Source: Tabrizicola piscis (lineage in GTDB: Bacteria > Pseudomonadota > Alphaproteobacteria > Rhodobacterales > Rhodobacteraceae). From it: a stretch of 64,000 nucleotides of DNA. The DNA is taken from contig NZ_CP034328.1 in NCBI RefSeq assembly GCF_003940805.1, positions 2,914,001 through 2,978,000 on the forward strand. The letters are read 5' to 3'. Both the position numbers and the translations under genes were made by a program. Below are positions 8,949 to 18,009 of this stretch, piece by piece. Every line of letters begins with the position of its first letter. Position 1 is the first letter of the stretch. The notes under the pieces were generated by a model. The model saw only the letters and a list, made by a program, of their open reading frames with translations, ran no database searches and was not told where the DNA came from.

Positions 8949-8993
8949 GCAAATCTTTTCGAAAAGATTTGCAAAAGCCTTCGAAGGCTTTTG
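8949..8993. repeat. TTCGAA palindrome array, locus 1 (two palindromes)
   Basis: Two perfect palindromes sit side by side. The first (8949-8972, 24 bp) has the half-site GCAAATCTTTTC, and the second (8972-8993, 22 bp) has the half-site CAAAAGCCTTC. Both are centred on TTCGAA. The first palindrome recurs base for base at 50874-50897. The array lies between the divergent DUF1285 and MoxR genes. Confidence 0.9.
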
Positions 8994-9117
8994 GTCGCGG
9001 CCTGCGCATCTGTTTGGCAGCTTTCACGATGATTTGTGCCAAGTCGGCTTTTGCCATTTGTGCCGGGCGGCATAGTTGGGTCTAATGATGCCGCATCACC
9101 CTGAACGGAGCTTTGCC

Positions 9118-10122
9118 ATGGCCGATACCGCAGCACTTGTCGCCGAGATCGAGGCGCTGGGCACGACCTTGGGCGAGGCGAAGGCCTCGATCAACCGCCG
9201 CTTCATCGGGCAGGAAAAGGTTGTGGACCTGGTTCTTGCCAGCATGCTGTGCGGCGGCCATGCGTTGCTGGTCGGTCTGCCGGGGCTGGGCAAGACCCGG
9301 CTGGTGGATACTTTGGGCACGGTGATGGGTCTCAAGGCGAACCGGATCCAGTTCACGCCTGACCTGATGCCAGCGGATATTCTGGGGTCGGAAGTGCTGG
9401 AAAGCAGCGCTGACGGCGGGCGGGCCTTCCGCTTTGTCGAAGGGCCGATCTTTTGCCAGCTTCTGATGGCGGATGAAATCAACCGCGCCTCGCCCCGGAC
9501 GCAATCGGCGCTTTTGCAGGCGATGCAGGAAAAGGAAGTGACGATTGCCGGGCAGCATCGGCCGCTTGGCAAGCCGTTCCATGTGCTGGCCACGCAGAAC
9601 CCGATCGAACAGGAAGGCACCTATCCCCTGCCCGAGGCGCAGCTTGACCGGTTCCTTGTGCAGGTCGATGTCGAATATCCGACTCGCGCGACCGAGCGGG
9701 ACATTCTGATCGCCACCACGGGGGCCGAGGAGGCCGAGGCGCATCAGGTCTTCACCGCCGAAGGGTTGATCAAGGCCCAAGGCGTGATCCGCCGGATGCC
9801 GGTGGGCGATCAGGTGGTCGAGGCGATCCTTGACCTTGTCCGCGCCTGCCGTCCGGGTGAAGCGGAGGGGCGCGAACTGGCGGATTCGCTGTCATGGGGT
9901 CCTGGCCCCCGGGCGGCGCAGGCATTGATGCTGACGGTCCGCGCGCGGGCGCTGCTGGATGGGCGGCTCGCGCCGTCGATCAGCGATGTGGCGGACCTTG
10001 CGCAGGCGGTTCTCGTGCACCGAATGGCGTTGAGCTTTGCGGCGCGCGCGCGGGGCGAGACGTTGTCGGGCATCATCAGCCGCGTGACGGGCCGGGTCCT
10101 GGGCCTTGAGGCCGCCGCGTGA
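9118..10122 (+). CDS. MoxR-family AAA+ ATPase
   Basis: The 334-residue protein is a MoxR AAA+ ATPase. It has a Walker A motif GLPGLGKTR at about residues 53-61, Walker B LLMADEINRASP from about residue 115, sensor 1 ATQNPIEQEGTYPLPEAQLDRF, and a C-terminal lid domain. MoxR proteins act as chaperones that insert cofactors or activate VWA-domain partners. The ATG at 9118 has ACGGAG upstream. Its stop codon overlaps the GTG start of the DUF58 gene as GTGA, and the four genes 9118-15848 form one operon in which this is the ATPase and the following proteins are the membrane components. Confidence 0.95.
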   Translation: MADTAALVAEIEALGTTLGEAKASINRRFIGQEKVVDLVLASMLCGGHALLVGLPGLGKTRLVDTLGTVMGLKANRIQFTPDLMPADILGSEVLESSADGGRAFRFVEGPIFCQLLMADEINRASPRTQSALLQAMQEKEVTIAGQHRPLGKPFHVLATQNPIEQEGTYPLPEAQLDRFLVQVDVEYPTRATERDILIATTGAEEAEAHQVFTAEGLIKAQGVIRRMPVGDQVVEAILDLVRACRPGEAEGRELADSLSWGPGPRAAQALMLTVRARALLDGRLAPSISDVADLAQAVLVHRMALSFAARARGETLSGIISRVTGRVLGLEAAA

Positions 10123-10991
10123 ACGCAGCCCCCGATCTTCGTGCCCGGGCGGAAGCGTTAGGGCAGACGCTGCCCCCGCTTCTGGCCGAAGCCGAGATGT
10201 TGGCGGCGACCGTCATGCTGGGCGAACACGGGCGCAGGCGCGCGGGGCTGGGCGATGAGTTCTGGCAATACCGGCCCGCGCATCAGGGCGATTCTGCCCG
10301 GATGATCGACTGGCGGCGTTCGGCCCGCAGTGACGCGCATTTCGTGCGCGAACGCGAATGGCAGGCGGCGCAGTCGGTGACGCTTTGGGTCGATCCGGCG
10401 AAGTCGATGACCTTTACCGGCGACAAGGGCCGTGCGCCAAAGGGCGACCGTGCCAAGCTGCTGGCGCTGGCGCTGGCCGTCCTGCTGCTGCGCGGCGGCG
10501 AACGGGTGGGTCTGGCCGGTATGGCCAGCCCCCGCGCGGGCCGGACGCAGATGCTGCGGCTGGCGGCGCGACTGGCAGGTGAGGAGGCGGGCGCGGAATA
10601 CGGCGCGCCGGAAACCGAAGGCATGGTCAGCCATGGCCGGGCGGTGTTCCTGTCCGATTTCCTTGGCGATCTGACGGCGGTTGAGGCAGGCCTTGCCCGG
10701 GCGTCGGACCGGGGGGTGAAGGGCGTCCTGATTCAGATCCTTGACCCGGCTGAGGAAGAATTTCCCTTCGACGGCCGCACGATCTTTGAATCGATGGGTG
10801 GCACGGTACGGCACGAAACCCAGCGCGCTGGCGATTTGCGCGACCGGTATCTGGCGCGCCTTGCCGAACGGAAGGACCGACTGGCCACGCTGGCCCGCGC
10901 GGTGGGATGGCATTTCACCACGCATCACACCGGCAACCCGGCGCAGTCGGCGTTGCTCTGGGCCTATGCCGCCTTGCAGGGGGGCCGCTGA
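10119..10991 (+). CDS. DUF58 domain protein
   Basis: The 290-residue protein matches DUF58, the VWA-like partner of MoxR ATPases. The family signature GDSARMIDWRRSAR lies near residues 60-72. No membrane segment or signal peptide is seen, so it is probably cytoplasmic and may bridge the ATPase to the membrane proteins encoded next. Translation starts at a GTG overlapping the moxR-type stop codon, and the stop codon overlaps the next ATG by one base (TGATG), so coupling is expected on both sides. Confidence 0.93.
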   Translation: MNAAPDLRARAEALGQTLPPLLAEAEMLAATVMLGEHGRRRAGLGDEFWQYRPAHQGDSARMIDWRRSARSDAHFVREREWQAAQSVTLWVDPAKSMTFTGDKGRAPKGDRAKLLALALAVLLLRGGERVGLAGMASPRAGRTQMLRLAARLAGEEAGAEYGAPETEGMVSHGRAVFLSDFLGDLTAVEAGLARASDRGVKGVLIQILDPAEEEFPFDGRTIFESMGGTVRHETQRAGDLRDRYLARLAERKDRLATLARAVGWHFTTHHTGNPAQSALLWAYAALQGGR

Positions 10992-13780
10992 TGTTCATGG
11001 TCGGCCCCATCGGGTTTGCGGTGCCGTGGCTTTTGCTGGCGCTGATCGCCTTGCCGATCCTGTGGTTCCTTTTGCGCGCCGTGCCGCCCGCGCCGATCCG
11101 GCGGCGGTTTCCCGGTGTGGCGCTGCTGCTGGGCTTGAAGGACGAAGAGTCCGAGACGGACAAGACGCCGTGGTGGCTTTTGCTGCTGCGGATGCTGGCG
11201 GTTGCGGCGGCGATCATCGCCTTTGCCGGGCCGGTGCTGAACCCCGATGTGCGCGCGGGCGGGTCGGGGCCGGTTCTGGTGGTGGTCGATGGGTCTTGGG
11301 CTGACGCCCGCGACTGGCCGCGCCGGGTGGACAAGGCGGCGGCACTTGTCGCCGAGGCGGGGGCCGAGGGGCGTGCGGTCGCGCTGATCCGGCTGACGGA
11401 CGCGCCTGAAGCGGTGGAGTTTCAGACCTCGGAAGCGTGGGAAGGTCGCGCGGCAGGTTTGCAGCCGCAGGCTTGGGCCCCGGCGGGGTTCGCCGATTGG
11501 GCGGCGGTCTTGCCGGATGGTGGGTTTGAAACGGTGTGGCTGTCCGACGGTCTGGCGCATGCTGGCCGTGACATCCTGCTGGACGCTTTGCAGGCGCGGG
11601 GGCCGGTCCGTGTGATCGAAAGCCCGCGCCCGGTGCTGGGGCTGCACCCGGCGGGGTTTGAGGAGGGCAAGGTTGTGGTCGCCGCCAGCCGGATGCCGGT
11701 GGGCGATGCCGTGTCGGTCGAGGTGATCGCGCGCGGGCCAGACCCTTCGGGCATCGAACGCGAACTGGCGCGGGTTACCTTGGGCTTTGCCGCCGGAATG
11801 GGCCGGGCTGAAGCGGTGCTGGACGTGCCGCCTGAACTGCGCAACCGGATCACCCGGTTTGAACTTGAGGCCGCGCGGACGGCGGGGGCGGTGTCCCTGA
11901 CCGATGACAGCCTGAAGCGCCGCAAGATCGCGCTGATCGCGGGCGGCCCGGATCAGGAGGGGCTGCAGCTTTTGTCGCCGACCCACTATCTGCGGCAGGC
12001 CTTGGAGCCGGTGGCCGAGATCATCGAGGGCAGTCTGACAGACGTGCTGCTGGCCAACCCGGATGTCGTCATCCTCGCCGATGTGGCGCGGCTGACGCAA
12101 AGCGAGACCGACGCGACGTTGGACTGGCTGGAGGAGGGGGGGCTGCTTCTGCGCTTCGCCGGACCTCGGCTGGCGGCAAGTGACGTCAGCCGTTTTGATG
12201 AAGACCCGTTGTTGCCGGTGCGCCTGCGCGAAGGTGGGCGGTCGGTCGGCGGCACGATGAGCTGGGGCGAACCGAAGGCACTGGCCCCGTTCCCCGAGGG
12301 ATCGCCGTTCTACGGGCTGGTGGCGCCGGATGACGTGGTGGTCCGGGCGCAGGTTCTGGCGCAGCCTGACCCGAACCTGACTGAACGGACGATTGCGGCG
12401 CTGGACGATGGCACTCCGCTCGTCACGCGCAAGGTGATTGGCGATGGGCAGGTCGTGCTGGTGCATGTGACGGCGAACGCCGAATGGTCGTCCCTGCCGC
12501 TGTCGGGCCTCTTCGTGCAGATGCTGGAGCGGTTGGCCGTGTCCACCCGGCCCGCGCTGCCGGAAGCGTCGGATCTGGCCGGGCAGATCTGGTCACCCGA
12601 GGTGGTGCTGGACGCCTATGGCCAATTGTCCGACGCGGGCGAATTGCCCGGCGCCGAGGGTGAGGCTTTGGCCGGGGCGATTGCGGCTGGCCCGACACTG
12701 GCCATGCCGCCGGGGCTTTATGCCGGGGCCGACCGGCGGGTGGCGTTGAATGTGCTGGCCCCCGAAACCGAGCTTTTGCCCGCCATATGGCCCGCTTCGG
12801 TGCCGGTGGAAGGGCTGGAAGGCCGGGAGGCACAGGCCCTGAAAGGCGCGTTCCTGACCGCTGGGCTGGCGCTGCTGCTGATCGACGTGCTGGCGGCGCT
12901 TTGGGTCGCGGGGCGGCTGTCCGGGCTGCGTCGGGGGGCTGCGGTGCTGCTGGTGGTGGCGCTTCTTCCGGTGGGCGAGGCGCGGGCACAGGACACGTCG
13001 CAGGACACCTCACTGCCCGATGACGCGCTGGCGCTGGAGGCGACGACGGCGGTGGTGCTGGGCCATGTGCTGACCGGCGACGCGCAGGTGGACGAGGTGG
13101 CGGCGGCGGGGCTGCTGGGCCTTGGGGACCGGTTGTGGCAGCGCACGTCGATTGAACCGCAACTGCCGATTGGCGTGGATATTGAACGCGATGAACTTGC
13201 CTTCTTTCCGTTCCTTTACTGGCCGATCACGGCGGGGCAGGCCCAACCCTCGGCCGAGGCCTATGAAAAGCTGAACCAGTATCTGCGCACTGGGGGCATG
13301 ATCCTGTTTGACACGCGGGATGCGGATGTGGCCGGCTTTGGTGGTGCCACGGCTGAGGGTCAGACCCTGCAGCTTATCGCTTCGGGCCTTGATATCCCGC
13401 CGTTGGAGCAGATGCCGGGTGACCATGTGCTGACCCGCACTTTCTACCTTCTGCAGGAATTTCCCGGCCGCCATGCGCGCGGTGCCATCTGGGTGGAAGC
13501 CGCCCCGATGGCCGAGGCGGAGGCGGCGGAAGGCATGCCGTTTCGCAACCTCAACGACGGGGTGACCCCGGTCGTGATCGGTGGCAACGACTGGGCGGCG
13601 GCCTGGGCGGTGGATGAGATCGGGATGCCCTTGCTGCCGGTGGGACGGGGTTTTGCGGGCGAACGCCAGCGCGAGATTTCGTACCGGTTCGGGATCAACC
13701 TGATCATGCATGTGCTGACGGGCAACTATAAGTCGGATCAGGTGCATGTGCCTGCCCTTCTGGAAAGGCTGGGGCAATGA
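10991..13780 (+). CDS. BatA-like / DUF4159 membrane protein
   Basis: The 929-residue protein has an N-terminal aerotolerance-regulator (BatA) type region with two membrane segments at about residues 8-25 and 58-80. A large extracytoplasmic part follows with a VWA-like beginning (VLVVVDGSWADA). A further membrane segment lies near residues 612-650, and a C-terminal DUF4159 domain follows (FPFLYWPITAGQ, GGMILFDTRDAD). The DUF4159 part has a glutamine-amidotransferase-like fold according to family knowledge. It is encoded between the DUF58 gene and the amidotransferase-like gene with overlapping codons at both ends, so these probably form a membrane complex energised by the MoxR ATPase. The ATG at 10991 places the first membrane segment properly. 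Confidence 0.88.
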   Translation: MFMVGPIGFAVPWLLLALIALPILWFLLRAVPPAPIRRRFPGVALLLGLKDEESETDKTPWWLLLLRMLAVAAAIIAFAGPVLNPDVRAGGSGPVLVVVDGSWADARDWPRRVDKAAALVAEAGAEGRAVALIRLTDAPEAVEFQTSEAWEGRAAGLQPQAWAPAGFADWAAVLPDGGFETVWLSDGLAHAGRDILLDALQARGPVRVIESPRPVLGLHPAGFEEGKVVVAASRMPVGDAVSVEVIARGPDPSGIERELARVTLGFAAGMGRAEAVLDVPPELRNRITRFELEAARTAGAVSLTDDSLKRRKIALIAGGPDQEGLQLLSPTHYLRQALEPVAEIIEGSLTDVLLANPDVVILADVARLTQSETDATLDWLEEGGLLLRFAGPRLAASDVSRFDEDPLLPVRLREGGRSVGGTMSWGEPKALAPFPEGSPFYGLVAPDDVVVRAQVLAQPDPNLTERTIAALDDGTPLVTRKVIGDGQVVLVHVTANAEWSSLPLSGLFVQMLERLAVSTRPALPEASDLAGQIWSPEVVLDAYGQLSDAGELPGAEGEALAGAIAAGPTLAMPPGLYAGADRRVALNVLAPETELLPAIWPASVPVEGLEGREAQALKGAFLTAGLALLLIDVLAALWVAGRLSGLRRGAAVLLVVALLPVGEARAQDTSQDTSLPDDALALEATTAVVLGHVLTGDAQVDEVAAAGLLGLGDRLWQRTSIEPQLPIGVDIERDELAFFPFLYWPITAGQAQPSAEAYEKLNQYLRTGGMILFDTRDADVAGFGGATAEGQTLQLIASGLDIPPLEQMPGDHVLTRTFYLLQEFPGRHARGAIWVEAAPMAEAEAAEGMPFRNLNDGVTPVVIGGNDWAAAWAVDEIGMPLLPVGRGFAGERQREISYRFGINLIMHVLTGNYKSDQVHVPALLERLGQ

Positions 13781-15848
13781 CACAATCCATCGTCTTCGCG
13801 CCGCTGGTCAGCTGGCTGGTGATCTATGGCCTGGCGGCTGTGGCCGTGCTGCTGGTGGCCCTTGCGCTGTGGCGCGGGCTTGGCGGCTGGTGGCTGCGCG
13901 CGCTGGGCTTTGCGGCGGTGCTGGCGGCACTGGCCAACCCGGCCTTGCAAGAGGAAGAACGCGCGCCCCTGACGGATATTGTGATCCTGGTGGTGGACGA
14001 AAGCGCGTCGCAATCCCTGGGCGACCGCGCCGCGCAAGTGGCCGAGGCCATCGCGGCGGTCGAGGCCGAAGTGGCGGCGTTGCCGAACACTGAACTGCGT
14101 ATCCACCGGGTGGGCGACGCCGAAGATGATGCCGGAACCTTGGCCCTGACCGCGCTGGCCGAGGCTTTGGCCGAAGAACCCCGCGCGCGGGTGGCCGGGG
14201 CGATCATGATCACAGATGGCCGGGTGCATGACCTTGGGCTGGTGCCGAACCTGCCCGCGCCCTTGCAGGTGCTGCTGACGGGCGAGGAGGCGGATTGGGA
14301 CCGCCGTCTGGTCGTCAAGGACGCGCCGGCCTTTGCGATCATCGGCGAGGAATTCAACCTGACCCTGCGGATTGAGGATATCGGCGCTGTCCCCGCCTTT
14401 GCCGGGGGCGAGGCCGAGCTGACCATCTCGATCGATACCGAAGAACCGGCGACCTATACCGTGCCGGTCAATCAGGACCTTGATCTGCCGGTGACCCTGC
14501 CGCATGGCGGGATGAATGTGCTGCAGTTCAGCGTGGCCCCGATTGACGGCGAACTGACAGACCGCAACAACGCCTCGGCCATCCAGATCAACGGCGTGCG
14601 GGACCGGCTGCGGGTGCTCTTGGTGTCAGGTGAGCCGCATGCGGGCGAACGGGTCTGGCGCAACCTGCTGAAATCCGATGCCAGCGTCGATCTGGTCCAC
14701 TTCACCATCCTGCGCCCGCCGGAAAAGCAGGACGGAGTGCCGGTCGACGAACTGTCGCTGATCGCCTTCCCGACGCGCGAATTGTTCATCGAGAAGATCG
14801 AGGAATTCGACCTGATCATCTTCGACCGCTACCGGATGCGGGGCATCCTGCCGATGTCCTACATTGAAAACGTTGTGAAATATGTGCGCGAGGGGGGACG
14901 GTGCTGGTTGCCGCAGGGCCGGAGTATGGGGCGGTGGACAGCCTTTACCGGTCGCCGCTGTCGGAAATCCTGCCGGTCGCACCCACGGCGCAGGTGGTCG
15001 AGGAAGGCTTTCGCCCGGCGCTGACCGATCTTGGCCGCCGCCATCCGGTGACCGAAGGGCTTGAGGAAGCCGCGCCCGAAGGCGGCTGGGGCCGCTGGTT
15101 CCGCGCGATCGAGGTGGAGTATCTGGATGGCCAGATCCTGATGACCGGCCCGCGTGATCTGCCCTTGCTGGTGCTGAACCGGGTGGATCAGGGGCGGATC
15201 GCGGTGCTGGCGTCGGACCATGCCTGGCTTTGGGGCCGGGGGTATGAAGGCGGTGGCCCGCAGTTGGAATTGTTGCGGCGTCTGGCGCATTGGATGCTCA
15301 AGGAGCCTGAACTGGAGGAAGAGACCCTGACCGCCGAAGTGCGCGGGCAGGCGGTGACCATCATCCGCCGGTCACTGGCCGAAGAGCCTCCGGGGCCGGT
15401 CACTGTCACCGGGCCGGATGGGGCGGAAGTCGTGCTGGAGATGCCGGAGACCGGGCCGGGACGGTTCGAGGCGGCATGGGAGGCGCCGATGCTGGGCCTG
15501 TACCGGCTGGAGCAGGGCGATCTGACCCGGGTGATAGCCGTGGGCCCGGCTGCCCCGCGTGAGTTTGTGGAAACCATCGCCACGGGCGACGATCTGGAGC
15601 CGCTGGCGGCGGCAACGCTGGGCGGCGTCACGCGGCTGGAGGATGGTATCCCGGATATCCGCACAGTGGCCGAGGGACGCCCTGCCGTTGGCCGTGGCTG
15701 GATCGGCGTCACCCCGCGTGAGGCCTATCTGACGGCGGATGTGAACGTGGCGGCGCTGCTGCCCGCGTGGATCTGGCTGCTGATCGCCGCAGGGCTGGCC
15801 ATCGCGGCATGGCTGGTCGAGGGCCGGAAAGGCGCGCGGGCGGCCTGA
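13777..15848 (+). pseudogene. Glutamine amidotransferase-like membrane protein, frameshifted in a G6 run
   Basis: Two adjacent frames encode the halves of one protein of about 690 residues. The 5' half (13777 to about 14897) has two N-terminal membrane segments and a VWA-like strand (VILVVDESASQS). The 3' half (from about 14898) continues with VLVAAGPEYGAVDSLYRS, typical of the family, and ends in a membrane segment (PAWIWLLIAAGLAIAAWL). The break is at the G run 14892-14897: one extra G gives EGGTVLVAAGPEYG and restores the frame. As written, the first frame ends at 15024. The start overlaps the DUF4159 stop as ATGA. It is the last gene of the MoxR operon. The lesion could be a homopolymer sequencing error or a true mutation. 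Confidence 0.85.
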
Positions 15849-15874
15849 GGCTTTGCCTTGCGGCCGGCGGCGGA

Positions 15875-15924
15875 CCGGGGGTTTTCCACCCCCGGACCCC
15901 CGGAGAGTATTTCAAAAAGAGCAA
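15875..15924 (+). repeat. GGGATATTT-family 3'-flank repeat (copy D, diverged)
   Basis: A hairpin with arms CCGGGGGT (15875-15882) and ACCCCCGG (15888-15895) is followed by ACCCCCGGAGAGTATTTC and AAAAAGAGCAAC. The layout matches the copies at 37684 and 57269 (complement): hairpin, C-rich block, then an ATATTT-like core and a purine tail. It sits 26 bases beyond the operon-end stop codon on the same strand. Confidence 0.65.
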
Positions 15925-15980
15925 CTGCAGGGGGCGGGCTGGCCCATCTGCCAATTCCATTGGTTCGAATCGGTTGAATT

Positions 15981-16023
15981 GTCATCCTGAGCGCATTTGA
16001 GAGCGTGGGGGATTTGGAATGAC
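15981..16023. repeat. Imperfect inverted repeat (REP-like) covering a start codon
   Basis: GTCATCC at 15981-15987 is opposed by GGAATGAC at 16016-16023, with GAGCGC and GAGAGCG inside. The outer sequence GTCATCCTGAGCGC resembles the end of widespread bacterial intergenic palindromes. The right arm contains the ATG of the amine oxidase gene. Confidence 0.5.
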
Positions 16024-17269
16024 GGATGTGGATGTGGTGGTCGTTGGCGCAGGCTGTGCCGGGCTGGCGGCGGCGAAGCGGCTGCGTGCGTCGGGGGCAA
16101 GTTTCGTCGTGCTGGAGGCGATGGGCCGGATCGGCGGGCGGGCCTGGACGACCAGCGATGATTTCGGCGTGCCCTTTGACATCGGCTGTGCCTGGCTGCA
16201 CGCGGCGGACCGCAACCCGTTCTTCACCGAGGCTCAGGCCGCGGGATGGACCTTGCAGCATCACGATATGGGGCTGGATCACCTGTGGTTCGGCAAGCGC
16301 CGCGCCACGGATGCCGAGATGGCGGCAGAACGCCTGGCAGAGGCGGAGCTTGCCGCCTGTATCGAACGGCATCGAAGCGGGGATGACCGCTTGTCGTCAG
16401 TCGTTGAAGCCTGCCATGCGCTGCGGGTCAGCGCTACCTTCGCCGGGCCGATGGACTTTGGCGCCGATGACGACGAGATCAGCGTTGCCGATTACCGCAG
16501 TGCGGCGGACCTTGATCCGAACTATTTCACCAAGGAAGGCTTTGGCGCCTTGATCCACCGCTGGGGGGCGGATGTGCCGGTGCAGCTTGCGACCCCGGTC
16601 AGGCGCATCCGTTGGGATGGCCCCGGCGTCGAAGTGGAGACGGCAAAGGGCACAGTGCGCGCGCGGGCGGTGATCGTGACGGTGTCGACCGGCGTGCTTG
16701 CGTTCGAGGAGATCGCCTTCTCCCCTGATTTGCCCGACCCGCATCAGGAGGCGATCTTTGATCTGCCGATGGGTTTGCTGACCAAGGTGCCGGTGAAGGT
16801 GGAGGGGACGCGGCTGGGACTTTCGCCCTTCGACGACCTGCTGATGGAACGGCACGCGCGGCATGATCTTTACTTCCTGGCCTTCCCCTTTGACCTTGAC
16901 CTGATGGTCGGTTTTGTCGGCGGCGACTTTGCCTGGGAGATGGAAGCTGCCGGGCGCGAGGCGGCGGTGGATTTCGTGACTGACCGGCTGGTGGACATGT
17001 TCGGATCTGACGCACGCAAAGCCGTGACCCATGGCGCGATGACCCATTGGGGGGCGGAACGCTATGTGCGCGGGGGGTACGCCGCCGCCCGGCCGGGCAA
17101 GGCGGCTGCACGGCAGGTCTTGGCAGAACCAGTCGGCGAGCGGATCTGGTTTGCGGGCGAGGCCTTGGCCGGTAGCCTGAAACAGACCGCTGCAGGGGCG
17201 CGGCTGTCGGGGGAAACCGTGGCGGGCAAGGTGGCGCTATGGCTCTCGCATCAGAAACACCCGGCGTGA
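16019..17269 (+). CDS. Flavin-dependent amine oxidase family protein
   Basis: The 416-residue protein has an N-terminal FAD-binding Rossmann motif, VVVVGAGCAGLAAAKRL, followed by LEAMGRIGGRAWT, which is characteristic of flavin monoamine oxidases. A C-terminal FAD-binding stretch (ERIWFAGEALAG) is also present. It would oxidise an amine with production of hydrogen peroxide; the substrate is unknown. There is no signal peptide. The ATG at 16019 has only a weak ribosome site and lies within an inverted repeat. Its 3' end overlaps the 3' end of the DUF599 gene on the other strand by 33 bases. Confidence 0.9.
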   Translation: MTDVDVVVVGAGCAGLAAAKRLRASGASFVVLEAMGRIGGRAWTTSDDFGVPFDIGCAWLHAADRNPFFTEAQAAGWTLQHHDMGLDHLWFGKRRATDAEMAAERLAEAELAACIERHRSGDDRLSSVVEACHALRVSATFAGPMDFGADDDEISVADYRSAADLDPNYFTKEGFGALIHRWGADVPVQLATPVRRIRWDGPGVEVETAKGTVRARAVIVTVSTGVLAFEEIAFSPDLPDPHQEAIFDLPMGLLTKVPVKVEGTRLGLSPFDDLLMERHARHDLYFLAFPFDLDLMVGFVGGDFAWEMEAAGREAAVDFVTDRLVDMFGSDARKAVTHGAMTHWGAERYVRGGYAAARPGKAAARQVLAEPVGERIWFAGEALAGSLKQTAAGARLSGETVAGKVALWLSHQKHPA

Positions 17270-17926
17270 GGCGGATGCGAACTCTCGCCTGAGCAGGACG
17301 GCCGTCGACAGGAATGTGCCGGCCAAAAGGCCCCAGGGACCAAGCAGCCAGCCAAGGGCGGCAAGGGCGAAATAGATCGACCGCAGCCCGCGGTTGAAGC
17401 TTTTGGCCGCAGTGATGTTGATCTCGGCCGCCTGTCCGGCGCGGTGAAAGGCAAGCGGATCGGTCGGCTCGTTCGGAACGGCGGCCATCAGGATCGAACA
17501 GTAGCCGAACAGCCGGTGCGCCCAGACGAACTTCAACAGCGCGTTGGACAAAAGACCGATCACGGGAAGCATGTGCAGGGCAACATCCTGCCCGCCGGTG
17601 GACAGGGGAAGCTCGGCCGTCAGCGTTTCCACCGCGCGGGCGTTGCCGATCACGGCGATGCCGCCCCCGATGGCGATCATGCAGGCCGAGGCGAAGAAGG
17701 CAGTGCCTTGCCGCAAGCTGTCGATCAGGGTGGCGTCGAAGATCCGCGGCTGGCGGGTGACGAAGGTGCGCATCCAGTCACGCCGGTAATCCTGCATCAG
17801 GATCGAGACGGACAGGTGCTTGCGCGGCGGGTTCTCGATCAGCCAGCCCGACAGAAGCCAAGCCGCCAGCAGCGCAAGCAGTGCGGCCATGTCGAGGAGC
17901 GGCAGGGTTTCGGGGATCAGGGACAT
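17237..17926 (-). CDS. DUF599 membrane protein
   Basis: The 229-residue protein matches DUF599. It has about four membrane segments (residues about 12-30, 78-98, 115-135 and 185-215) and the conserved stretches MQDYRRDWM and NREGLRSIYFALA-like sequence near residue 180. The function of the family is unknown. It is convergent with the amine oxidase gene and the two coding regions overlap by 33 bases. Nothing else suggests that they act together. Confidence 0.88.
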   Translation of the reverse strand: MSLIPETLPLLDMAALLALLAAWLLSGWLIENPPRKHLSVSILMQDYRRDWMRTFVTRQPRIFDATLIDSLRQGTAFFASACMIAIGGGIAVIGNARAVETLTAELPLSTGGQDVALHMLPVIGLLSNALLKFVWAHRLFGYCSILMAAVPNEPTDPLAFHRAGQAAEINITAAKSFNRGLRSIYFALAALGWLLGPWGLLAGTFLSTAVLLRREFASASRRVFLMREP

Positions 17927-18009
17927 GCGCGCAGCCTAGTTCGGGACGCCGGAGAACGGAAGAGACTGGGGCAGGCACGGATCATGGTGACGCGGTCGCG
18001 GAACAAGGG

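Noticed and set aside
15961-15981. GGTTCGAATC, resembling a tRNA T-loop, near 15963
   Set aside because: The flanking bases do not form a T stem, and no other tRNA arms or CCA end are present.
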